Part shown: positions 1 to 11,789 of the stretch, one piece after another
Layout of the letters: each line of letters opens with the position of its first letter
How positions within the stretch are numbered: position 1 is the stretch's first letter
Source: Wyeomyia smithii
Taxonomy: Eukaryota; Arthropoda; Insecta; Diptera; Culicidae
NCBI RefSeq assembly: GCF_029784165.1
Contig: NC_073695.1
Span: 200,334,857 to 200,398,856, forward strand
DNA length: 64,000 nt
Reading direction: 5' to 3'
Program-made: the position numbers and the translations under genes
The notes under the pieces: generated by a model
Databases searched by the model: none
Told to the model about the DNA's origin: nothing
What the model saw: the letters and a program-made list of their open reading frames with translations, nothing else

Positions 1-1084
1 AACATTTTCATACGTATAATAATGTTTCGCATTCGATGCACAAAAACAGCATATGCGTTCTATTTTGGAGGCGATATACGTATTGAGGAATACTTGTATG
101 CAATTCATTGAATACGTATCTATGTACGATAATTTCCGATTGAAAGTGATTTGTTTCACACTTTCTTACAATCCAAAGCCTACAATCGTAAATCGGTTAG
201 ACTTCATCATGATATACATTTGAAACTGACTTTCTGCGCATGATAATAAGCGTGGTATACTATTTCGACTTCGTTAAGATATATTTGCGATAATTTTCAC
301 ACATTGATATACGATTTGTGGTTGACTGGGACGATCCCAACTTAGTACCAACTGGTATCAGCAGTAGGAAGTAACAGCAGTAGCGGTAACGATAGTTGCA
401 GTGGATACCACCAGCGTAGCGGCAGCGCGTGGTAGCAGCGGACTTGCCGAGCCTGATTTCGGCTCAATGAAATCGTTATACTAATAAATAGATGATGGGA
501 CTCTGGATTCTGGAAATCGTAATATGCCGACCGAGTCTAATTTTAAGTGTGAAAACAGATTACCGCTGTGTTGTCAGAGTGCTTTTTCTCCATGATCGGA
601 CCGATTTCATTGTTTAGGTAATCTTTTGTAGTTTTTATAAAAAAATCAGATTCTTAAAAAATGAGTTTTTTAAAACAATTAATTTTTAATTTTTCTCTTA
701 ACTTTTTTTATCAAAAAATAAATGTTTTTTTAGAGTGGTTGTTTTTTCGGAAAGACAAAATTATTATCTACAACTTTGCTGAAGACGTCACACCGAACCA
801 ACAGCGTTTAAGCTCTAAAAATATTTAAAATCATCAATGCCTTCCCAAAATAGAATTTTTCAATATTTCTCAAAAATGAGTCGTGTTCCATAAAAATTAT
901 TGAATAGCACAAAATGCCATCTTTTGCCTATAGAAACGTCTATGCAAAGTTTCAACCAAATCAAAAACGGTCGATTAAATTGGTTGCCCTTTTTTGTGGA
1001 ATTTTTTTGTGGAACAGTGGTTTGGCGCGCTCACATCACTCTCTCTCAATACGGACTGCGTTGCAGTAGAGAAATGAGTGTGAG
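1..1084. other. non-coding spacer left of the LINE nest
   Basis: I see no gene here. The stretch is AT-rich, with T/A runs around 630-730 and a short AGC/GTAG-rich patch near 360-440. It ends at the target site of the LINE that begins near 1098. Confidence 0.6.
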
Positions 1085-1110
1085 AGAATATTGAAGAAAA
1101 GCATCGCCAC

Positions 1111-2096
1111 GGGGAGCTCTGTAGCCGCAAGGTTACAGAGTCCGCTTTGGTAAGCGGGTGGTCGTGGGTTCGAATCTTAGAAGAATCAGGCCATTTGGTT
1201 GTCAAAGGACTTCAGCATGGGTTTATTCTCAGGCTTCCCACCACATACCTTTCCTTCAATCTGAATTCTTCTACAGTACCTCTGTTGACTCTCCTTCTAA
1301 CAAAAAATAAGTCCCTATTATAATGAAACTGGTGTGAGTAACGTAAGTTCTCTCCAGGGAATTGATATTAGGCGATATTGTTAGGATTGACAGAGGTTCG
1401 GTATAGTAGGATAGTGAGCTTGAAACGGAAAGGTAAAACTTACACACAAGCACGGATATGAATGATAAGCGTATTACTTTTTTTTTTCCTGTATGGACTT
1501 GCTCACTGCGACCACAATCGTTGATCTATTGTGAGATATGCCCGGGTGTCTGCTGTAATCCCGCACTTCTATTTTAAGCAATACCGCTATTGAGAAGTGG
1601 CATGCTTATTATTAATTTGATCAGTGCTTGTGTGTAATGTACTTCCCCTCGTTTTACACGCTTACTGTTCTTCTATACTGAGCCTCCTTCCTCCTGCCAA
1701 ATATCGCCAATTATAATTCCCTGGAGAAGTTTCGTCGTGCGTCCTTCTGGCCAGTTTTAATGATAAGAGGGACTTTTTTTTTGTTAAGAGAAATTCACGC
1801 AAAGGTATTATAGAATTCAGCGTGAAGAAAGGGTAAGTGGTGGGGAGCCTGAGAATAAACTCATACTTAAAGTCCTTTTTGACATCGAATGGCCTGATTC
1901 TACTAAGATTCGAACCCACGACCATCCGCCTGACAAAGCGGACTCTGTAACCTTGCGGCTACGCAGCTCCCCAAGCGTATTACTTACTTCAATAGTAATA
2001 CTGCCAATAATATGAAGTGCGGACTACAGAAAACACCTGGGCAATATCAAAATAGATCTAATCTCTGGTCGCAGTGATGAGCACACACAAAAAAAG
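1111..2096 (+). mobile_element. SINE A, tRNA-derived, interrupted by SINE B
   Basis: It begins GGGGAGCT and has an RNA polymerase III type internal promoter: an A-box-like TAGCCGCAAGG at 1122-1132 and a B box GGTTCGAATC at 1167-1176. It ends in an A-rich tail just before 2097. A 10-bp direct repeat, GCATCGCCAC (1101-1110 and 2097-2106), is its TSD and sits in LINE sequence. The element is split: head and body occupy 1111-1479, and the tail part resumes at 1986. Without the insertion it is about 480 bp, matching the 493 bp of SINE B. It needs LINE enzymes in trans to move. I do not recognise the family name. Confidence 0.85.
1480..1972 (-). mobile_element. SINE B, same family as SINE A, inserted antisense into it
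   Basis: On the minus strand it starts GGGGAGCT at 1972, has the B box (GATTCGAACC on the plus strand, 1908-1917), and ends in poly(A), seen as a T run at 1480-1487. A 13-bp direct repeat AAGCGTATTACTT at 1467-1479 and 1973-1985 is its TSD and lies inside SINE A. Its distal part (plus strand about 1490-1620) is the reverse complement of SINE A's distal part (1986-2090), so both copies share head, body and tail. By eye they are roughly 75% alike. The copies form an imperfect inverted pair. Confidence 0.85.
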
Positions 2097-2106
2097 GCAT
2101 CGCCAC

Positions 2107-3043
2107 AAGAGAGAACGCGGCCAAATACCGACGAGCACGAAATGAGTTGACCACGATTGTGCGGAGGAAGAAGCACCAGCAGAAGGACAGAGATTGTGAA
2201 GAGCTAGAGCAACTGTTTCGGACTAACGATACACGCGAGTTTTTTGATAAAGTGAACCAATCCCGTAAAGGTTACACACCGATTCCAGATATGTGTAGGG
2301 ACGTGGAGGGAAACCTGATCACAAGCGAACGCGAGGTCTTTGATAGGTGGCAGTAGTTCTTCGATAAGCACCCTAATAGCGGAGTAACGGAAGGAGGCGG
2401 AAGAGAAGTTATCCTTGGAGTGCCTACATACGACAGTAGTGTCCCAGTTCCCGATATCCTGGAGATCGAACGGGAAATTGGCAGTATCAAGCGAGCTTCA
2501 CACAAGCACGCGCCACTACGGATCAAATTTTCACTCTCCGTAGATTTTTCAGAAATGCCGGGAGTACAACGTGCCCACACATCCTGTTTTCGTGGACTTC
2601 AAGGCAGCGTATGGTACAGTCGATCGAGACCAGCTATGGCAAATAATACGTTTTCCGGATAAACTTACACGACTTATCAAAGCTACCTTAGACCGAGTGA
2701 TGTGTTACGTGTGCGTGTCGGGGACATTCTCGAATTCCTTCAAAGCGCGCAGAGGGTTGAGACAAGGAGATGGATTATCCTGCACATTGTTCAACATTGC
2801 CCTTGAGGGTGTAATCCGACGGGCAGGCATCGAAACGAGAGGAACGATTTTCAGCAAAGGTAGTCAACTCATAGGCTTCGCAGACGACCTGGACATTATT
2901 ACAAGAAACTCAGCGACGGCGGAGGCAATCTACGCCAGACTAAAAGTGGAAGCTAGAAGAGTTGGACTAGAAATAAATAAATTAAAACCAAGTATATGAA
3001 AACCAAGTATATGAAAGGAAGAGGCTCGAAAGAAACCAACATT
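2107..3043 (+). pseudogene. LINE reverse transcriptase relic, N-terminal part
   Basis: This is broken ORF2 coding of the host LINE. The first block (to about 2356) reads a charged linker ending VFDRWQ before an in-frame stop. A second block (2420-2560) carries EIEREIGSIKRA. Then comes an apparent internal deletion removing the early reverse transcriptase motifs. From about 2570 the palm region resumes with FVDFKAAYGTVDR (first catalytic Asp kept), GLRQGDGLSC and FADDLD (catalytic Asp pair kept). The coding runs to about 3043, where SINE C interrupts it. At least one stop, a frame change and a deletion make it dead. Confidence 0.8.
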
Positions 3044-3056
3044 CGCCTCCCACGGA

Positions 3057-3412
3057 GCGGGGGCCTAGTGTGGTTGGTAACGTCTCCGCCAACCACGCTC
3101 GACGCCTGGGTTCGAATCCCACCGCCGACATAGGTGTCGATGGTTGTGAGGTGGCGTGATCCACTCACAACCAACCCAACTGGTCTAGATTCAATCCTAG
3201 CCGACACCGGGAGATTTTCTGAGGTGAAAAATCTCTGGGATCACGCCTTCCATCGCATGAGGAAGTAAAGCCGTTGGCGCCGGTCCGTTAATAAACGGGT
3301 CGTGAGTTAGGGTCCTGGGTGTGGAGTCGCCTCCCTGGGCGTCGGTGATTGGCCGCAACAGTGGCGGAACTAGACCGACGGAAAATAAGCGAGAGTAAAA
3401 AAAAAAAAAATA
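3057..3412 (+). mobile_element. SINE C, a second tRNA-derived SINE family
   Basis: A 356-bp insertion with a perfect 13-bp TSD, CGCCTCCCACGGA, at 3044-3056 and 3413-3425. It has an A-box-like TAGTGTGGTTGG at 3066-3077, a B box GGTTCGAATCC at about 3109-3119, and a pure poly(A) tail at about 3397-3410. Removing it and one TSD copy restores continuous LINE reading across the junction, which confirms both boundaries. The head differs from SINEs A and B, so this is a separate family. Confidence 0.85.
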
Positions 3413-4025
3413 CGCCTCCCACGGACGGCGACGAACTCGAAGTGGTAGAGGAGTTCGTATACTTGGGATCTCTGATAACCGCCGACAATAACACAAGTAA
3501 GGAGGTCCAACGACGTATTCAAGCTGGAAATCGAGCCTACTTTGCCCTTCGTAGGACGCTTTGATCCAGGAGCATACGCCGCCGCACGAAGCTGACGATG
3601 TACAAAACCCTAATTAGACCCGAAGTTCCCCATGGACTCTAAACCGTGACGCTGCTCACAGAGGACATACGCGGACTGACCGTATTTGAACGGAAAGTGT
3701 TGCGGACAATATTTGGTGGAGTACTAACCGAAAGCGGAGAGTGGCGTAGGCGTATGAACCACGAGCTGTAGACACTACTTGGAGAGATTCCCATTGCACA
3801 CCTGACGAAGGTCGGGAGGCTACGATGGGCCGGGCATGTCGCGAGGATGCCGGACGACAGTGCGGCAATTCGGTTCTCTTCAAGGACGTGCTAGATGGCT
3901 TGACCAGGTTGAAGCGGATCTGCGAGTATCGAGACGTCTAGGAAATTGGCGACGAGTAGCCCAGGACCAAGCAGAATGGAGTAAAATTCTTGATACGGCA
4001 CGAGCCACCACGGCTTTAGGCTGCT
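3413..4025 (+). pseudogene. LINE reverse transcriptase relic, C-terminal part
   Basis: Continuation of the same ORF2 after SINE C. It reads through the thumb/connection region (VVEEFVYLGSLITADNN, then GNRAYFALRRTL at about 3560), meets a stop, and continues in pieces as VFERKVLRTIFGG, IAHLTKVGRLRWAGHVARM and WRRVAQDQAEWSKIL near 3990. The last motifs are the usual C-terminal end of this LINE type. Several stops and frame changes show it is inactive. The tail and TSD follow directly. Confidence 0.75.
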
Positions 4026-4052
4026 GAAGTAAGTAAGTAAGAATATTGAAGA

Positions 4053-4281
4053 GAGTATTGAATCGGGGAGAATAACTTATGATATTAATTATTTTTCTGC
4101 TATTATTAGCGATACCACTTACCGTGCAACGCACGTGCAATTTAAATTAACCGTTATGTAGTTGAGTCAACAATCAATTCTAAAACCTCATTCAAATCAA
4201 CTTTTGGAATTTCGTTTAGCAGTGGGTCTCAAAAATTTGGTCTGCTCGAAAAAAGTCTCCATGTGAAATTCTAGTTCAATC
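4053..4281. other. short spacer between two LINE relics
   Basis: AT-rich sequence without coding signal, lying between the right TSD of the first LINE and the second LINE relic. Confidence 0.5.
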
Positions 4282-5613
4282 GTGCAGCAGCCTCTTTCCC
4301 AAAAGTACAGTCACAAAATTTCATTCCCTCATACAGAAATTCTATGCTACATATCTGTCGACCAACATGGCTTCATGCCAGGTCGATCAGTAACAACAAA
4401 TTTGCTGAATTTTACGTCCGAATGCCTCATATCTCTGGAAAAGAAAGCGCAAATTGATGTAATATATACGGACTTAAACGCGGCGTTTGATAAAATGACC
4501 ATAAAATACTCTGCACAAGCTGACTCACCTTGGTGCTTCTTCGCAACTAACGTCTTGGTTGGAATCCTATTTAACGGAGCGGGAACTTCGCGTCAACATT
4601 GACGGTTTTGTTTCAAGACCATTTTCAAACAAATCGGGAGTGCCTCAAGGTAGCAACCTCGGCCCACTACTGTTCATTTTATTTTTTAACGACGCAGCCT
4701 TTGTTCTGAAAAAAAGTTTTAAGCTTCTATATGCTGGCGACCTTAAAATCTATATTGAAGTGCGGACTGAAGAGGATTGTCGGCTTCTACAAGACTCGCT
4801 AACCACGTTTGCTGATTGGTGCCGCAGGGATAAACTAAAAATTAGCATCAATAAATGTCAGGTCATATCGTTCCACTGCACATCACTGTCGATATTGTTT
4901 GATTATAGCATTGATGGGAAAATCATCCCCTGAGTCACCGAAGTGTCCGCTTTGGGAGTTCAATTGGACTCTAAAATGAGTTTTGACTCACACCGAACAG
5001 CGATCATTTCCAAAGCAACGCGGCGGTTAGGTTTCCTGTCTAAGATTGCCAGGGACTTCTCACATTGCTGGAAGTCATACTGTGCTCTCGTCCGCCCAAT
5101 TTTAAAGAATGCGTCAATCGTGTGGCAACCGCGTCAACTTTCGTGGAGCCTTAGAATCGAACGTATCCAGAAGCGGTTCATTCGTCTTGCACTGCGAAAT
5201 CTGTCTTGGAGAAATCCCGATAGTTTGCCATCCTATCCTGCAGATGCCGACTACTGGCTCTCGATACACTGGAAAAACGAAGGAAACTACAACAAACTTT
5301 GTTCGTGGCGAAAATGTTGTACGGTGAAATTGATGCCCCCAAACTACTTGAAAAGATGAACTTTCGCGTACCTTATAAGACTCTCCGGAATACATCGTTA
5401 TTACAGCCAACCTTTCACCGGACTTTGTTTGGTCAAAACGAGCCGATTTTAGCATGCATTCCAGCGTTTACGGCTGTGAAAGAGCAATTTGATTTCAATG
5501 AGACAATTGGACGATTCGTAAATAGGATCAGATCTGTGATACATTAGACTAATTTTATTCATTGAGACTTTATTTGTCAGATGAATTACACAAAATACAA
5601 ATACAAATACAAA
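4282..5613 (+). pseudogene. Jockey/I-like LINE reverse transcriptase relic
   Basis: Decayed ORF2. Around 4350-4500 it reads QHGFMPGRSVTTNLL and YTDLNAAFDKM (first catalytic Asp present). After a frame change and small loss near 4500-4540 it reads SYLTERELRVNI, SGVPQGSNLGPLLFILFFND and FKLLYAGDLKIY. The last is the catalytic box, normally YADD, with the first Asp replaced by Gly. A stop near 4932 and further frame changes follow; coding recognisably continues to about 5547. The 3' end shows a short tail of ACAAAT-type repeats near 5590-5613. Motif style is Jockey/I-like, but I do not fix the clade. It differs clearly from the LINE at 1.1-4.0 kb. I found no TSD. Confidence 0.8.
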
Positions 5614-8600
5614 CCTTCTGTTGCATAGTCTGAAATAGTATATTTTCCTGACATTCTTTAGCCAGTATAAAGTGCTGAAACTAGACACCATGTTGTCCAT
5701 CGGAAATTCAACGACGACCGCATGGCAGCAATATGAGTAGGCAACAAACAAAGAATAGCGAATCTACTGAAACGATGGAGAAATATTTAAGTCATGAGTC
5801 AAAATTATGCCCCGGATGATGAAAAATGATTTATAGTTATTTATTATCTACCGTTTCCATTTTTGTTTGTAGTAGAGCGCATAAGAAAACTTTCACAAAG
5901 TTGCGCAATTTGTGGTTCGCTTTCCGGAAATCCGTCAAAAAACAAAAGAATTTTCAAAAAATTTAACCACTGAAAGAATATTAATGTATACACGTTTCAT
6001 AGAAACAATGTGATCGGTATTAAAAACTTAATCTCAACAATTGACTCATCACTTACTGATTCAAGTGCTACATCTACGGCATAGGGGAAACCGGTGCTGA
6101 TAATGCGAAATTGTGAATTTAATAACAATTGCTCTGCCACGTGACCGCTTTTCACTCACGGTCCTATCGGGATTGTGATTATGATTCTCCCCTCGACGTT
6201 CCGTCATTGAACGAGGGAACAAAACAGATTCGTAAGTAGTTGCTAAAACGATTGATTCTGGCCTGACCTAATGTTATAGTTTGTACAAATCAACGTAATT
6301 TTTCTTCTGTCCAGAATCGTGCAAAAATTTCATCAAATGCCGTCGGCATACACGGTGCCAGTAACGCAGTAAAATGGGAGCTTTCAGCTCCCATCGTTCG
6401 CCAATATGGAAAATTCACTTTCAAGTTAGTTGAATCTCGAAAAATTCGCACATTTGCACCTCTCAAGGTGCAGCTTGCCTTGAAGAAGGCTACATTTTTT
6501 CTACCGTCGGCTCGTGCCGCAGCCTCCACAGCTACGAGAGGCATCGAATCGAATGAAATCGGAAAAGTGGAAAATCTATCCGACCGTGCCGTGTTCACGT
6601 CCTACCCGACACCGAAAAGACGAAGAAGAGAAAGAACCGCAAGCTTTTCGGGTGTCTGCATTTCAGCCCACCGCTGGGTGCTTCGGCAAACTGCGGAAAA
6701 GCGGAAGGTGTGCCATGTTGGAAGCTGGAGGGATGTATTCCGTTTTTCACTCTGTCGCGCAACTGTGTCGGATTTTCAGTTCGAGTGCTTCCAGGATCAC
6801 CGCAGTGGAATAATATTACATAAACACACGGTCTACGATTTGAGACTTGCTGTCCCGTTTGCACACCTGCAACTGAGGAAGCTTCGAGGAGACTGCAAGT
6901 TAGGAGAGGACTAACATACCTAGCATACAGAGCCAGTTGATATGCCGACCACATGAAACCAGCCAGCCATACAGCAGCAGTGGTAGCCGAAATAAAAAAA
7001 AAACGCAAAAGCAAGCAGCAGGACGAAGCTGATGATGACGACGACGACGAGCGCTGCATGCAACAAATATATCTCCTCGATTTTCTATGTGAGTAAGCGC
7101 GGAGTTACTCATACAAAAAGAAATTGTTGCGCTTTCACTTTGGCAAGCACGGGAGCGGAAAAAGTCAGGATGCTTACGGTGGCAAGGCGAGGAATGTTGG
7201 CAATGTTGAAACCTGCGGGCTTATATATACCGAATCGTGTCTCGATGTTGGAGAATCCCTTTGATTCAAAAGTTTGCTCCCCTCTTTTTCAGCTCCAGCG
7301 AATACCGGCGAAGCGAATTCCGATGCTCTGGTGGTCGATGATGTTTGCGAGTGTGTGGGTGCATGTGAGTCCTGTTTTGGGGCGCGTGCGCGGTCAGAAA
7401 TCCACAGGTACACTGGCACCGGCCTCGGGACCAATGTAGTGGTGACTTTTTTCTAGTCCTTCAGATGAATGTACGGGTTTTATTTCATTCAAAGATTTTA
7501 TCACAAGTTCGAATGAAAATCTCTTTGGCTGCAAATCGAAAAACACGATAATAATAATGATGCTCTCAAAAGATTTATACTTGTTTTAATCTAGTTTTTT
7601 TGGGTTTAACTTATTTGATTCAAATTTTATCTAATATTCTCTAGCTTTTCTACGTTTTACCAGTTTCTTAGACAACTTTTTTCTATCTTTATTCTCAATT
7701 TTCTATTTTTATATCATTTTCCGGTTCGGTCTCTTTGTCTTGCTTTTTATCTTATTTGTCCTTTTCTAGATTTTGCATATGTTCGGCAGCGCTCTTGCCT
7801 CCACCGGAAGGTCCTTTTATGTCGCTGTCGTCAATGATGAACGCTGCAATGATCCCAGATTCGAATTTTGGTATATAGTAAACCGCACACACACAGAGAA
7901 AGATGTGACTGGTGCTCCAACACCAACAATGCTAACGGGTGCATAAGCCATCGCTAACCACCACCAAGAAGATGTGATAAATCTAAATCACACACATAAC
8001 CACCAAACGCACGGTATTTTATGTGCTCGCTGATGTGTGCTGTTTTGAACTGGAACCGCCCATCCGGAAAATAATTTTAAATTACACACTCGGTCGAACC
8101 GAAGTCCGGGTCGGGAGCTGGACTCGAACGACCAACCGAACGAGCAAACTTTCCACCTCTTGCTTGCAGCACGTCTTCCCCAACTTGTTTGGCTAGAAGC
8201 GAAGCGACTAAGTGAGAATCTTGGAACCGCTGGACGAATCTTGGTCCAACTGTTGGCCGGTATTGGCGAGGAGCGCAGCAAAATAGCACACTCTCGCATA
8301 TCCGGACCAGGATTCAAGGAATACCCATACAGCACATATTCACATACAGAAAGAGAGAGAAAAAGGACGGCTGCGAGGGATTTCCATATTTCTCGGCTTT
8401 ATGCGCAGCCCGTGCATGCGAGAAATATGGGATCGCGCGCGTAACATGTAATAAGCAAATACAGACTAGAGGTCGATTGGCAGGAAGCAGCACGGAAGAC
8501 CCCCCCGGTGGGTGGGGAAATTTTGTGTCAGGTTCGTGTGTCGGAAAAATATGCGGAGCATGGTCGTGTCGTGTCAGATTCGGTGACCAATGAACATGAT

Positions 8601-9817
8601 TCGTCGTTTTCTGAGGGTTATGGGCAAGTACCTAGCCCCCGGTTGCTGGGGATTCCGGTGGTGGATGTGGCAAGCAAAAGTGCGGTCGCATGGATCCAAG
8701 TTGCACAGGAAATCTTTTGTGAAGATAGCTGAGCATATACCTAGATGATGATGGGTAACCAAGCCGTCGTCGCCATCGCATGCCCGGTCGGCCAGTGACA
8801 TCGGTGTAGGTTTAACATGGCAACTTCCGTCACCATACGTTGTGCCGGTTTGGATAACAGAAACGACATGCTGGATTTTGAGGAATGGTCTTTTGTAAAA
8901 TATTTCAATTATTTGGTCTTTGTTTGTATCTCGGTAAGCCTCGGGTGCAGAAGATACAATCGGGAGTCTAATTTGGTATGAGCTGACAAGCAGGAAATGG
9001 ATCTGATGCTGAATATGTGCACTGCCACAGAAGTGCATCACTATAAGCTATTGATTGATTTTTGCTCTTGATTTGGTAAACGACAGCAATGGTTGTTGGA
9101 GCATAACATACGTCTGGTTATAGCTGAAGTGGTTTACCAGCCTGAATAATTTTGCATTGAAGACTGAAAATAACGGGCATCAACTGAATGGAGCTTCAAT
9201 GGTTGGAATATTCTCAAAATCTGATAGTAGCTTCAACGACGAGATCCATTCAGGGATCATTTTGCTTCTTTGCGGTATTTTTATTAGCGTACATACCAGA
9301 AAAAAATCAACGGAATTGATTCTTTTTTAATCATTAGGTTTAGTATCAGAGAATATTGTGTAAAAGTTTTAAAGCCTTACTTGAAGTAGTTTTGATGGCA
9401 AACGTCGTGCGGCGTGCTGGTTAAAAAACTGCTATTAAGCTATTAATACAAAATTTCATCCGTTATAAGGATAATAATTAAAATACGCAATTGGCTCATT
9501 ATATTAGTTTAATCTTCGCATTTCAAAAGCTTTTCTAAAGAACCTTCTAAAATTTCAAAGCTGAAGAACAAAGTAAGGCACAGTTTCTAGGAAAAGTCTG
9601 TCGAAATGGCGAGAATTCCATGTTTTTCAGTCAACAAAATCAAAGATTATGTTGAAATTTTCATTATTTCAGGCAGTATTGATGTTACAGTATTACCGAT
9701 GAATGAAACGATAAATCTTCTTAAATATTGGTTACCTTCACAACATAGTGACAATACAGCAGTGAGAAGCAGTGGTCATGATTACATAACCGGTATGTGC
9801 TCGACAAAAAAAAACCC
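5614..9817. other. non-coding spacer with a few GC-richer patches
   Basis: I see no recognisable gene. The patch 6290-7460 is less AT-rich and has longer open frames (148 codons plus at 6468-6914, 154 minus at 6595-7059), but they overlap on both strands and match nothing I know. A GAC/GAT simple repeat lies at about 7029-7052 and a TATATATA at about 7223. A 155-codon minus-strand frame at 8574-9041 is also unrecognised. Unique regulatory or 5' untranslated sequence is possible but cannot be shown. Confidence 0.4.
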
Positions 9818-9829
9818 ACCCTTACGTTT

Positions 9830-10140
9830 CCGACAGGGTGCCCGACAGGGTGCCCGCAAATTAAAATTCTTACAACTTTTACAATTTTCATTAGATTTTG
9901 ATAGTTTTGGCACCAAAAATAGAGCAACTCATCTACTTTCACAATGGTCTCACCGGTGTCTCGGAAGATCACCAGGTCATCAACTTGAATTTAGAAATGG
10001 TGGCCGGAGTTGATTTCCGGGATCTGAACATTATCTTCTCTAGGTTGTTTTCCGGAAGCCGGGAGTCGCCATCTTTAAATTGAAAATGACATCCGGGATC
10101 GTTTTCCGGCCTCTGAATATCATTCCGGTTCTCCTAACAA
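9830..10140. repeat. short tandem duplication and CCGG-rich degenerate repeat
   Basis: The 12-mer GACAGGGTGCCC occurs twice in tandem at about 9832-9855. From about 9990 to 10135, short motifs with a TTCCGG core recur (GATTTCCGG, GTTTTCCGGAAGCCGG, GTTTTCCGGCC), suggesting an old degenerate repeat with a unit of several tens of bases. No coding is evident. Confidence 0.4.
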
Positions 10141-10369
10141 AGGTCACTTTTTCAGAGGCTTAAATGAGTTTTCTCGTAAGCCAACGTAGAACTTACTGTG
10201 CGGCCTTTTGGCGCACTTCAGCATGCACTAGGGGCACCAAAATTCACAGGAATGGTTAATGGGCTATAATCTTTTTAAACCATCTGATGTGAGTGTAAGG
10301 GCAGCTTTCTTAATCACGTGTTAACGACAAAAATTTTCAGCAAGTGAAAACCCCTATTTAACTATTAAA
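10141..10369. other. spacer
   Basis: No coding signal. It lies between the CCGG-rich repeat and the small LINE scrap. Confidence 0.4.
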
Positions 10370-10573
10370 TAGCATGGCTTGTTTATAGGTCGCTCAACAA
10401 CCTCGAATCTCTGGGAATTTGTAACTTTTATTCTCAACTTTTCTTCTTTCCAGCCATATCTAACAAATCGCGAACAAATAGTACGCTTTCAAAACAAACT
10501 CTCGAAACTCATTTTAGTCAACTCTGGGATACCCCAGGGTTCGCTTTTGAGTCCACTTCTTTTCATTTTGTAA
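10370..10573 (+). pseudogene. small Jockey/I-like LINE reverse transcriptase scrap
   Basis: About 65 codons that read LTNREQIVRFQNKLS followed by SGIPQGSLLSPLLFIL, the conserved PQG motif region of LINE reverse transcriptases. The catalytic box that should follow is absent: a stop comes at once and the downstream sequence is AT-rich and non-coding. A short, old fragment without visible ends. Confidence 0.65.
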
Positions 10574-11789
10574 TGACATTTCTCTCATAGGGGAACTGAT
10601 CCATAATTCATCTCATACATTCATCTTATACAACATGAAAACACAATTGAAAACAGGAAAAAGCGCATATTTTCTAACTACACCAACCTACTAATCCACG
10701 GAATGGATTCTTCTCAATTCACTTTAGATTTTACATACAGTATAATTCTCAAAAACTCACTCAAAAGCTCTAAATTTGCTATTATAGTCGGGCATCTGCA
10801 CTCAAAAACTCATTTATTTCAATCACCTGCTTCAGAAAACAAAATCCGCGCATTGCTCTATATGGCTATAACGGGACTCGTTCAGCAGCCAACCAAAGTT
10901 TTTCTCATCACTAGCGGACCACTTTTTATTTTAACCACTAAACCAAATCACTCACTACACTAAGAAAACTTTAATCTTTTAAATGTTCACTTCATATATT
11001 CAAAAACAAGCTTAAATAAGCAGAAATACATGAGATGAATTTTTACAAATCATCAATTTCAACTGTATGTATTTTCATCTGTTTCCACTGCGTTGATGAA
11101 AATCCAAAGTTGCCAAATCAGTTTCTGTTAATACGAAAAAATCATACTGCAAATGTTGAATTATTCCGACATAATTGATATAAATCGACAGCACTGCAGT
11201 GGTTACCTAGGTTACCAATTTTGCACGTAAACAACAACAGCGGATACCTAGGTAACCTACTACGACGGTCTGCGGCTACGTTCATTCATGATAATGTGAA
11301 TCTTGAAATAAAAAAGTTAGAGCGCAAAATGTGCTTTTTCAATATAAATCGGTTGTTTTCAAAGATAGAGAAAAACTTTTTTTCACGAAGGTACTTAAAA
11401 TTAATGGAGTTATAACATTGTAGAACAAATTTTTCTTCTATCTACAAAGACAAAAAAGTTAGATACTTGATTGCATCGAAAATGTTGGTCATCCTAATTT
11501 TTGATAATTTTTCAATAAGCGCTTTATCATATGTACCAACTTTGTAGAAGCAAATTTTTCTCTAAAATGTTGCTATAGAGCTCTAGATCCAAGTTTCCCC
11601 CTAGATTTGGTTTCTGGATCATTTGCATTGTAATCTCATTTGGAATCCTTATGCTGCCACCCACGAAGAACGGGTAAAATTAGTCCAAAACAATTTATTT
11701 TATACGCGCTTCGCAACTTGAATTGAACTCTGGCATTTGCTCCGCCATCGTAGAAAGCACGTTGCATGCTCAATATTCTGCAAACACTC
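10574..11789. other. AT-rich spacer
   Basis: No gene or clear element. Short open frames here (for example 10703-10963 and 11221-11415) have no recognisable content. The block near 11160-11280 contains two similar CTAGGTAACC-like stretches (about 11205 and 11245). Confidence 0.45.

Larger units (their letters stand above)
1098..4040 (+). mobile_element. 5'-truncated LINE, host of three SINE insertions
   Basis: A non-LTR retrotransposon relic bounded by a 13-bp direct repeat, AGAATATTGAAGA, at 1085-1097 and 4040-4052. I read this as its target-site duplication. It ends in a short GTAA-type microsatellite tail (about 4027-4040), as many LINEs do. The 5' end is missing: the first recognisable coding is upstream of the reverse transcriptase. 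Within it lie SINE A (1111-2096, itself split by SINE B) and SINE C (3057-3412). Without these, the LINE is about 1.6 kb. The coding parts are described separately. Clade is not assigned; the protein style (FADDLD reverse transcriptase, GLRQGDGLSC motif) is familiar from mosquito LINEs, and the relic at 53.5-55.3 kb resembles it. Confidence 0.8.

Noticed and set aside
1111..1180. tRNA gene call at the B-box sequences (also near 1910 and 3110)
   Set aside because: The heads do not fold as complete tRNAs by eye and are attached to SINE bodies with tails and TSDs.
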